Assembly: GCA_020725805.1 (NCBI GenBank)
Contig: DYEF01000050.1
Span: 1 to 50,933 of the forward strand
Length of the DNA: 50,933 nucleotides
Reading direction: 5' to 3'
DNA from: Bdellovibrio sp.
Lineage (GTDB): Bacteria > Myxococcota > SpSt-1050
Shown piece by piece: positions 41,435-49,365 of the stretch. The translations under genes and the position numbers were made by a program. The notes under the pieces were generated by a model. It was not told where the DNA came from. It searched no databases and saw nothing but the letters and a program-made list of their open reading frames with translations. Positions within the stretch are counted from its first letter, which is position 1; every line of letters starts with the position of its first letter.

Positions 41435-43060
41435 TCAGATACCTGCTCTTGAATTTACGAGTTCCTCGACGGCTGATATTGTCTTTCTGATTGTAATCGT
41501 CACCGAGGAAAGAGGAATCTCCCTCTCTCTGCCTGTATCGAGGTTTTTATAGAGAAATTCAATGGTATCTCTGTAAAACTGCTCCATATCGGCAAAACAC
41601 CTCTTAGATATACAGACAGAATTTTCAGGTTCACCCGATTTATTCAGGTCGTTAATAGTCCTGAATGCAAATTCCCTCAATCGGATCAGCACCTGATGTG
41701 CCGGTTCATCTTCACTCTCCTCAATCTCCCTCATATTACCGGATATATCCTTTATATTCTTTGCAGCTGAAATTACCGACCTGAGCTTTTCCATATATAG
41801 CGAAAGTGCCGACGTCTCGGTCTCTGTCAGATTGTGCTCCTGAATCTTCTTGTAAAATATCGTCATTTCGTCTGCAAGCAGCTTCAGCCTGTTATATTTC
41901 TCCGTCAGGTCAGGTTCGGCCTTAAATATCTTCTTCCACAAATTGTTACTGCTCCTGTCCTTGTCTCCCGCAATGCCAAGACAGTCCATAATAAATTCCG
42001 TTACGAGTCCGTAAATCTCTTTCAGGTCCTCCCTTAAGGCGCTTATTGCTATGTCCGGAACATCAGAACTCACATTACTGATATGCCTTGCAAATCCCCT
42101 GTTCTCAGAATCTTTAAAAAACATTTTTAACAGACTCCCGAATCTCTCCAGAAACGGATAAAAGAGTATTATTCCTATCAGATTTATCAGGGTATTAATC
42201 AGTACGAGGTCCATCAGCATATCATCAATCAGAAATTTATGGGTAAAGAATACAAGCTGCCTGATTAAGAGAAAAGAGACTCCGCCTGCAACTAAATTGA
42301 AGAGTACATTTGCGGCAGCAAGTCTCTTCTTGTCTGCGTTACCCCCTATTGATGCCAGAACTATTGTGGATGTAGTCCCTATATTTGCCCCGATAATCAG
42401 AGAGACCGACTGGTATACATCAACTATGCCCGAATTGAAGAGGCTCAGAACCATAACTATTGTAGCTGAACTTGACTGAATTATTGCAGTAATAACGACA
42501 CCGATCAGCAGAAAGACAAAGAGACCAAGGTCGGCATATTTCTTAATATCTATCTGTCCCGAGAGCGATTCAACGGAATATTTCATAAAATCCAGACCCA
42601 GAAACAAAAGACCGAATCCCATAAGAAATAGGCCGGAATTGCTGAGAACAGGTCTTTTCTTAATCATCAGATAGCTGAGAATCCCGATTGCAAGAAACGG
42701 GAATGAAAGTTCACTGATGCTGACCTTAAAACCGATTGTGGCGACAAGCCAGGCCGTAGCAGTCGTTCCCAGATTTGCACCGAGCAGAACACCCAGCGAA
42801 TTCTGAAATGTAATCATTCGCACACCCAGAAGGGCAAGGACCAGAAGATTGACAAGTGAACTGCTCTGAAGGACAGCCGTAACAAGTGCGCCCGTCAGGA
42901 TACCCTTATACTTTTTGTTTGTGAAATTCTGCAGCATCCTCCTGAAGGATTTACCGGCCAGACCCTCGAGCCCTTTTTCGAGATTGTGCATACCGAACAG
43001 AAAGAGACCGAGCCCTGCCAGAAACATAAAGGGGTCAAAATCATTATTACTACTGAACAT
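41435..43060 (-). CDS. Na/Pi cotransporter with PhoU-like domain
   Basis: This 541-residue protein of the NptA/PNaS family imports phosphate with sodium. The two inverted repeats each hold a QSSS motif (VLQSSSLVN and IIQSSSATIV) and a GANxGTT motif (GANLGTT and GANIGTT). About eight to nine membrane segments occupy residues 10-310. The remaining 220 residues are helical and resemble PhoU, a regulatory domain often fused to this family. GAGGTAA precedes the ATG. It is a single gene, divergent from the large exported protein at 43254. It gives the organism a second phosphate importer besides PiT. Confidence 0.93.
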   Translation of the reverse strand: MFSSNNDFDPFMFLAGLGLFLFGMHNLEKGLEGLAGKSFRRMLQNFTNKKYKGILTGALVTAVLQSSSLVNLLVLALLGVRMITFQNSLGVLLGANLGTTATAWLVATIGFKVSISELSFPFLAIGILSYLMIKKRPVLSNSGLFLMGFGLLFLGLDFMKYSVESLSGQIDIKKYADLGLFVFLLIGVVITAIIQSSSATIVMVLSLFNSGIVDVYQSVSLIIGANIGTTSTIVLASIGGNADKKRLAAANVLFNLVAGGVSFLLIRQLVFFTHKFLIDDMLMDLVLINTLINLIGIILFYPFLERFGSLLKMFFKDSENRGFARHISNVSSDVPDIAISALREDLKEIYGLVTEFIMDCLGIAGDKDRSSNNLWKKIFKAEPDLTEKYNRLKLLADEMTIFYKKIQEHNLTETETSALSLYMEKLRSVISAAKNIKDISGNMREIEESEDEPAHQVLIRLREFAFRTINDLNKSGEPENSVCISKRCFADMEQFYRDTIEFLYKNLDTGREREIPLSSVTITIRKTISAVEELVNSRAGI

Positions 43061-43196
43061 AAATTACCTCAGGGTCGGGAAAAACAGAAACCCCGCAACT
43101 CCCTTTCAATTTATATAACAACTACCCGTAAAAATAAACCAAATTTGGAAAAACCGGAATAAGCAGAACAGGTGATATATGTCACTTAAAATTGAT

Positions 43197-43225
43197 TTGA
43201 CGAATCCTCTGTTATGCATTAGCAT
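43197..43225 (+). promoter_or_regulatory. Candidate promoter for the 1293-residue exported protein
   Basis: TTGACG at 43197-43202, 17 bases, TAGCAT at 43220-43225. The leader would be about 22 bases and ends with AGGAGG. Confidence 0.4.
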
Positions 43226-43253
43226 CATAAAATACCTGCAACAGGAGGTTTAA

Positions 43254-46200
43254 ATGAAAAAAGTATTATTTTTCCTATGTCTTACTGCAATATTAGTATC
43301 TTTTGCAACAGAATCACATGCAGAGCTGAATTACACTGTTGTTGATTCTGACCCGAATATGCCGGGAATAGCCATCAACAGCTACAGCAATCAGCTGGTC
43401 AGGGATTCACAGGGGAATATCTACGTGGCATACGGTATCTCCACAAATCAATCAACCCACTGGTACTGTTTTGTCAGAAAATCAACCGACAACGGAGCAA
43501 GCTGGGAGAATGCAGTACGAATCGAAAATCAGCCTGATTCCTCAAGTGTCACCTCAATCGCTGTTGATTCGAAAGACAATCTCTTTATCGGATATACCTT
43601 CAATGTCGGCTCATTCTTCACAAAGAGTACGGACGGCGGAAAGACATGGAGCTCTTCTGTCCCGATACTCGACGGAGGCTGGGGAACATGGGACTGGATG
43701 CCATCGCTCTCAGTTGATTCAAAAGATATAATTCACGCCGGATTTCACGCTCAGTATGGCTGGCAGGTACCTCCTTCGAATATCTTCTATGCGTTCTCAA
43801 CCGACCAGATGACATTCTCCCAGCCGGAGAATATTTCAAAACTGCCGCAGGAATCACAATATGGTAACGGAATAGGCCCTGCAAATGTTCAGACAGGCAA
43901 GAACGATGAAATATTCATAATGAGCGGACAAAATGTCACCGGAGATACAGACGGGTATTCGGTACTGTTGCATTACAGCAATTCAATATGGCTCGATCAA
44001 ATAGTGCTGAATGATACCAATGTGTTTGGCGCAGGCGGGGATTTCGTAATCGATTCGAACGGAATTCTGCATATCTTTATCGCACAGATTGATCCTCTGA
44101 CAGGGAACAGACAGATTGTTTACAAAAGATATGACCCTGTCAAAAAGGAGTTAGCGACACAGAAAACGCTTACCTCAGCAGATGAAAACGTTGGCAATAT
44201 CACAGCCGGCATATATCAGAATGACCTGATTCTCGTTGCCTATGATATCTACGATAAAACTTCCGCTAAATACAACGGCGTATATCTTAAGAAATCCGAT
44301 GATTTATTCAACAAGACCTATGCCGTTTCCGAGACGGTCGGGGCAAGGAGCCCGAATCTCAGAAGTTATTTCAACAATATGTACGATAAGGATAAGCAGG
44401 ATATTATCTGGGTAGAACCTGACACACTGGCCGGTGGCGAAATGCTTGTTTATTATGAACTCTCAAACGGAATAAAAACGACAGGAAAAGCTAAGATTGA
44501 TGTATTTGTTCCATATTTTATGAACCCGGGACAGGAGGCATCATTCGTTGTAAGATACAGCAATCTCAGGGAAGAGGACATAACAAATGCAGCGATTGTT
44601 ATAGATGTACCATCAGACCTGCTCTATCTGAACAGTTCAGGCGGAGGAATATACAAGGACAGGGAAGGAAGTCCTCAGGTCTTCTGGAAACTCGGCACAC
44701 TCAAGAGCGGCAGCAAGGGTTCACAATTTGCAAAGTTCTATATTCCTTGGGGAATGCCGGAGGTAAAGGGGAAGATAGTGGCAAACCTCATCGGAGATAA
44801 CATATTTTCAAATTACGATACCAAAAAATATTATGACTACGAATCAAGAGATATCACTTCACAGTCAGACCTTTCTGCATCAGATATTGATTCGGTCCTG
44901 AAGTCCGACAAGGAACTAAATGACCTTTTAAACTATTCAGTCAGTCTCGGTTACATCTGGCACAAGGTCGGGCAGAAGATTACACTCAGCAACCAGAAGA
45001 CAATTACAACGCTCTTTCTTATGGACCCGAAAGACTATTCACCGCTTATGATTAAGAGAATATCCGGTCTTCCGGTCTTTGCCGAACAGACACAGGGGAC
45101 AAAATACACCAGGTTCGATATAAACGGTGGTTATACTACAAATTCCGCAACTGACGAATTTATAGCATTTGGCAAGTGGGCCGAGAGCCACAGTCTTACG
45201 GAGGCAAGGTGTCAGCTGAACTGTACAATCAATAAAGTACCGGGCTGGATCGGAGAGGCTGCAAGCAAGACTTACAATATGGCATCCACAGGAATCAACT
45301 GCATATCCTGTGCAAGATCCAAAGGGAAAGAGGTCGGAGACTGCATCAACTGCATGAATGCATACAAGGAAATACCCGGAGTAAGCTATGCTGTCGATGT
45401 CGGACAGTGTCTGAAGGACTGTCTTGAGAATCCCAATCTACATATCTGTACAGAGGACAAGAAGGAATGCAACTGGAGCATTCTCGGATATTACTTTTAC
45501 GGTGCCGATACGGTATTTACGACTCTCTGCAACAAGACAACAGGCACATATGCAATTGCATCATACCGGACATACTGTACCGGTAATACCAAATGTGTAA
45601 ACGGCGAGTGTGTCGAAAAGGATGATGACCTCTGTAAAAAGAGCTCAATAATTGCCCCCGCTCAGGAGTTCGGGGTATGCAAGCTCGATGATTTTGAAAT
45701 CGTCCCTGCACACGACCCGAATGCAATTTCAGTCAGCCCTGACGGAGATATTCTGCCGGATGAGACACTTACATATACAATCGAATACGAAAATACCGGA
45801 AGCGGGATAGCCTACGATGTATTCATCATCAATCAGCTGGACGAAAATCTGGATGAGAACACACTGCAAATCAATGATAACGGCAAATTCGTCTCAAGCT
45901 CCAGACTCCTGATGTGGCAAGTCGGCCAGCTTGAACCGGCGCAGAAGGGCTCTGTATCTTACAGTGTAAAACCAAAACAGGGACTGGAACTCGGGACAGT
46001 CATCAGTAATTTTGCAGAGGTTCATTTCCCGTCTGCCGGAGAGGTCACTCCCACGAATATTGTGGCAAGCAAGATCAGCAATCTCTCTGCAGATAATATA
46101 AATATCGAAGCAGGTCCCGGAGAGAAGAAAGATATAAAACTCAGCGCCCGCGGTATAGAGGGAGCAGACTTCAGAATTCTAACTTATCCCAGATTCGGCA

Positions 46201-47135
46201 AATTCAAGATCAATATGCCGTCAGTAGAATATACAGCACCCGATAATTTTACCGGAGTGGACAGATTTACCTATATTGCATCGAAAGGGTCAAACCAGAG
46301 CAGTCCTGCGACAGTTACCATCAGCATAAAGGGAGAGGATAAGACTCCTCCGTCAGTAATAAAAACGTATCCTGAAAATGACGCCAAAAGGATCAGATTC
46401 AGTGCGGTCTCATCTGATGACGGAACTTTTCTCCCCGAGATATGGATTCAGTTTGACGAGGATATCAATAGTGAAAGCGTCCAGACATACAATGTATATG
46501 TAAGGGAAGGCGGAACTATGGTAATATCATCCAAGGTTTTTTATGACCCGACGACAAGGAGAATTATTGTAAGACCACTCTCGGTGCTGAACCCCGCTAC
46601 GGAGTATACAGTAACCGCCTCATATATATACGACATGAATATGAATCTTATGGAAGGTGAGTATATTTTCAAATTTAAGACCGTTTCAAACAGAGAACTT
46701 GACTTGGCCCTGAGTGACAATGGAGATACACTCGATTTCGGAAAAGTAATGCTGAATAGTAAAACAGAGAATAAGACCATATCTCTTACCAGCATGGGTC
46801 TTTCAGCGGTAAATATAACGGAGGTAAAACTTGAGCAGAGCGGAAGTGAATTCAGTATCATCGAGGACAAGTGCTCGCAGAAGCTTCTTCAGGAGACCGA
46901 AAACTGCCATATTTCGCTGGAATTTGTGCCGAAGACCAAAGGGAACAAGAGTGCAAAACTTACAATCAAATCGGATGATGATATAAATCCGGAATTAACC
47001 GTATCTATTAAGGGCGAAGGGGTCGAGGCATCTGTAAATGATGGCGGGACAGATTCAGGTACCGCACAGGACGGCGGGAGTACAAGTACCGAGGCTAAGG
47101 ATAACGGAGGTTGCGGCTGCAGTTATCTCGAATAG
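43254..47135 (+). CDS. Large multidomain exported protein with BNR-like propeller and GGCGC tail
   Basis: This 1293-residue protein has a Sec signal (SHA-EL). Residues ~25-400 form a sialidase-like propeller with Asp-box-like motifs (STDNGASW, STDGGKTW); no sialidase catalytic set is obvious. DUF11-like domains lie at ~420-520 and ~840-940, flanking a Cys-rich region (~660-820). A cadherin-like module, an SbsA-like Ig domain (~1020-1140) and an ASH-type domain (~1145-1255) follow. The end is a Gly/Asp/Ser/Thr linker and NGGCGCSYLE. The GGCGC resembles the start of the MYXO-CTERM sorting signal, but no hydrophobic helix follows. AGGAGG precedes the ATG. Confidence 0.85.
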   Translation: MKKVLFFLCLTAILVSFATESHAELNYTVVDSDPNMPGIAINSYSNQLVRDSQGNIYVAYGISTNQSTHWYCFVRKSTDNGASWENAVRIENQPDSSSVTSIAVDSKDNLFIGYTFNVGSFFTKSTDGGKTWSSSVPILDGGWGTWDWMPSLSVDSKDIIHAGFHAQYGWQVPPSNIFYAFSTDQMTFSQPENISKLPQESQYGNGIGPANVQTGKNDEIFIMSGQNVTGDTDGYSVLLHYSNSIWLDQIVLNDTNVFGAGGDFVIDSNGILHIFIAQIDPLTGNRQIVYKRYDPVKKELATQKTLTSADENVGNITAGIYQNDLILVAYDIYDKTSAKYNGVYLKKSDDLFNKTYAVSETVGARSPNLRSYFNNMYDKDKQDIIWVEPDTLAGGEMLVYYELSNGIKTTGKAKIDVFVPYFMNPGQEASFVVRYSNLREEDITNAAIVIDVPSDLLYLNSSGGGIYKDREGSPQVFWKLGTLKSGSKGSQFAKFYIPWGMPEVKGKIVANLIGDNIFSNYDTKKYYDYESRDITSQSDLSASDIDSVLKSDKELNDLLNYSVSLGYIWHKVGQKITLSNQKTITTLFLMDPKDYSPLMIKRISGLPVFAEQTQGTKYTRFDINGGYTTNSATDEFIAFGKWAESHSLTEARCQLNCTINKVPGWIGEAASKTYNMASTGINCISCARSKGKEVGDCINCMNAYKEIPGVSYAVDVGQCLKDCLENPNLHICTEDKKECNWSILGYYFYGADTVFTTLCNKTTGTYAIASYRTYCTGNTKCVNGECVEKDDDLCKKSSIIAPAQEFGVCKLDDFEIVPAHDPNAISVSPDGDILPDETLTYTIEYENTGSGIAYDVFIINQLDENLDENTLQINDNGKFVSSSRLLMWQVGQLEPAQKGSVSYSVKPKQGLELGTVISNFAEVHFPSAGEVTPTNIVASKISNLSADNINIEAGPGEKKDIKLSARGIEGADFRILTYPRFGKFKINMPSVEYTAPDNFTGVDRFTYIASKGSNQSSPATVTISIKGEDKTPPSVIKTYPENDAKRIRFSAVSSDDGTFLPEIWIQFDEDINSESVQTYNVYVREGGTMVISSKVFYDPTTRRIIVRPLSVLNPATEYTVTASYIYDMNMNLMEGEYIFKFKTVSNRELDLALSDNGDTLDFGKVMLNSKTENKTISLTSMGLSAVNITEVKLEQSGSEFSIIEDKCSQKLLQETENCHISLEFVPKTKGNKSAKLTIKSDDDINPELTVSIKGEGVEASVNDGGTDSGTAQDGGSTSTEAKDNGGCGCSYLE

Positions 47136-47251
47136 TCCGGTCTGAACAGGAAGATTCTTTCTGAAATGTTCTGTTTGCTGTTTTAAGAAGGTTTTGCTGC
47201 CTGTAAAAATGCTGAAGAGAAGAAAGTGAAGCTCTTTATTCCGGACATTGC

Positions 47252-48877
47252 TCAGAGATTCTCTTTTTTGTAAAGTCTTTTTCTGTAATCATTTGCAAAT
47301 CTGTGTGCCTCATCTCTGAGTAATATCAGAAATCTCCCTTCTTCTGTATTTTCATCGAGTTTGGTATAATTTTTCGAGCCCGGCCTGAAGATCCGGTTAA
47401 ATCCCGCAACTCTCTCTTTTGCGATTGCAAGGATATCTATATTTTTTGCAGGCCTGAATTCAGAGATGGCTTTCAATACGACATTTAATTGTCCGCGTCC
47501 GCCGTCTATGAGAATGAGGTCCGGATACTCCTCTTCCGCATGTGCCATCCGCCTCGAGATGACTTCATATAAAGCCAGATAATCATCACCTTCTGTATTG
47601 CCTTCGATTCTGTATCTTCTGTATTCGTCCTTATACAATTCGCCGTTTTTCGCCACAACCTTGGAGCCAACAGTATACATTCCGCCTATATGCGATATAT
47701 CATAGCATTCAATCCTTAACGGAAGATTACTCAATCCAAACCGGTTTTTAATCCGGTGAACCAGAGAATTCCTGTTTAAATAATCCTGCATCCTGAATTC
47801 GGCATTCTTCCCTGCAAGTGCCAGAAGATTTGCCCTGAAGCCGCTTACAGCAGTCCTGATATTTGTCTTCCTGCCTGCCGTAGAGAGTATATTTCCGAGT
47901 TCTCCGCTCCCCGGAAAATCAGCAGGAATCAGAATCTCCTGAGGTATATCCTCTGAGTGCAGATATAATTTTGCCAGCACATCCTCAAAAACCTCGGCAT
48001 CATCCTGATATACATCCTCGAACAGAAATGACCTTTCGGAGAATATCCTGCCATCCCTGAACTTAAAGAGAAAGAGTGCAATATGATTTCCGGCCCTTTT
48101 GAGCCCGAACACATCCATATCCGGAGCATTTACATTGACGATATTCTGTACATCAGACCTGCTGCTCACAACATTGATAATATCTCTGATTCCGGCGGCC
48201 TCTTCATATTTAAGTTCTTCCGAAAGTCTCTGCATCTCCTGTCTCAGCTCCCGGATAATCTCCTTATCCCGTCCCGAAAGTATCTTTATACAGCGCTCGA
48301 TCGCATTTCTGTACCTTGTTCTGAGTTCTTCACTCTTATTTACACAGGGTGCATCACACCGCTTTATCTGATACTGAATGCAGGGTCTCTTACGTTGTCT
48401 GAATTCAGTCTCCTTGCAGGTGCGAATCCTGAAAGTAATCCTGAGCAGCTTAACCAGTTCTCTTATGTCAAGACTTCTTACAAATGGCCCGAAATAGACC
48501 GCGCCGTCCTTCTTCTGACTCCTCACTATCTCAATTCGCGGATACTCATTACCTCTGTCAATTCTCACAGAGATATAGTTTTTATCGTCTCGTAGCCTGA
48601 CATTGTATTTTGGCTTTATCTTCTTAATAAGTTCATTTTCTAAAAGCAGTGCCTCCCGCTCATTTGTGGTAATGATTATTTCAATATCATCCACATCTCT
48701 TCCCAGAAGCTGAATAAAATACCTGTTGTCGGACGAGGGAGGGAGATACTGCATAACCCTGTTTTTCAGCGATTTTGCCTTCCCCACATAGAGCGGTTTG
48801 CCGGCCTTATCCTTCATTATATATACGCCACATTCATCCGGGAATGAGAGAATCTTTTCTTTCAGCTCAAGTATCAT
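47252..48877 (-). CDS. uvrC: Excinuclease ABC subunit C, lacking the HhH domain
   Basis: UvrC makes both incisions in nucleotide excision repair. The GIY-YIG nuclease domain (FPDECGVYIMKDKAGKPLYVGKAKSL region), the Cys-rich region (CIQYQIKRCDAPC), the UVR helix pair that binds UvrB, and the RNase H-like domain (ECYDISHIGG, ILIDGGRGQL) are all present. At 541 residues it is about 70 shorter than E. coli UvrC. The chain stops after RDEAHRFANDYRKRL, so the C-terminal helix-hairpin-helix domain is missing. I found no remnant downstream in any frame. Its start overlaps the upstream barrel-like gene by 4 bases. Confidence 0.95.
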   Translation of the reverse strand: MILELKEKILSFPDECGVYIMKDKAGKPLYVGKAKSLKNRVMQYLPPSSDNRYFIQLLGRDVDDIEIIITTNEREALLLENELIKKIKPKYNVRLRDDKNYISVRIDRGNEYPRIEIVRSQKKDGAVYFGPFVRSLDIRELVKLLRITFRIRTCKETEFRQRKRPCIQYQIKRCDAPCVNKSEELRTRYRNAIERCIKILSGRDKEIIRELRQEMQRLSEELKYEEAAGIRDIINVVSSRSDVQNIVNVNAPDMDVFGLKRAGNHIALFLFKFRDGRIFSERSFLFEDVYQDDAEVFEDVLAKLYLHSEDIPQEILIPADFPGSGELGNILSTAGRKTNIRTAVSGFRANLLALAGKNAEFRMQDYLNRNSLVHRIKNRFGLSNLPLRIECYDISHIGGMYTVGSKVVAKNGELYKDEYRRYRIEGNTEGDDYLALYEVISRRMAHAEEEYPDLILIDGGRGQLNVVLKAISEFRPAKNIDILAIAKERVAGFNRIFRPGSKNYTKLDENTEEGRFLILLRDEAHRFANDYRKRLYKKENL

Positions 48878-49359
48878 ATCCTTATGATGACCGAAAAGAG
48901 ACCGAGGCTTTCGATATAAAATCTGTCATAAATATTGAACCTCGTATCAATACCGAGAAGAAACGAGAGATTACTGAAGATATCGAATATGACCCCCTGA
49001 GATGTCCTGAGTGCCGTTTCAAAATTATTCTTTATACCAAAATCCGGTCCGGCAGTCAGATAGAACTTTATCCTCGAAAATTCATTTATGAGCAGCACAA
49101 ATTCAGGAAAAAGAAATACCCTTTCAAAGTCCTTGTCGAATGAGAGGTTCATATTCAGAATCTTATCATCATCCAGTCCGTAACCGAGTGCGGCCTTCAG
49201 GTACAGCGCAGAAGAATCCGCCCTGCCTTCCCTATATAAAATTCCCTTCTCAATTCCCTGATAAATCAGCAGACGGTCATAATAATCAGTCGCCGAAGAA
49301 AAAGACTCACGTGGCAAAAAGATAAATAATAACAGGAATAAACAGGTTATCTGTTTCAT
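48874..49359 (-). CDS. Small exported beta-strand-rich protein
   Basis: This is a 161-residue protein with a Sec signal (PRESFSSA) and alternating amphipathic strands (ALYLKAALGYGL, KILNMNLSF, IKFYLTAGPDFG, YIESLGLFSVIIRI). It looks like a small outer-membrane barrel or half-barrel. I do not recognise a family. Its stop overlaps the uvrC start (ATGA), an odd pairing of an envelope protein with a repair enzyme. The propeller gene ends 6 bases before its start, so all three minus-strand genes may be co-transcribed. Confidence 0.72.
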   Translation of the reverse strand: MKQITCLFLLLFIFLPRESFSSATDYYDRLLIYQGIEKGILYREGRADSSALYLKAALGYGLDDDKILNMNLSFDKDFERVFLFPEFVLLINEFSRIKFYLTAGPDFGIKNNFETALRTSQGVIFDIFSNLSFLLGIDTRFNIYDRFYIESLGLFSVIIRI

Positions 49360-49365
49360 AAATAC

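Noticed and set aside
47136-47251. Searched for a lost HhH domain of uvrC or a lost MYXO-CTERM helix between the two convergent genes
   Set aside because: No frame on either strand gives a recognisable HhH motif or a hydrophobic helix with an Arg cluster.
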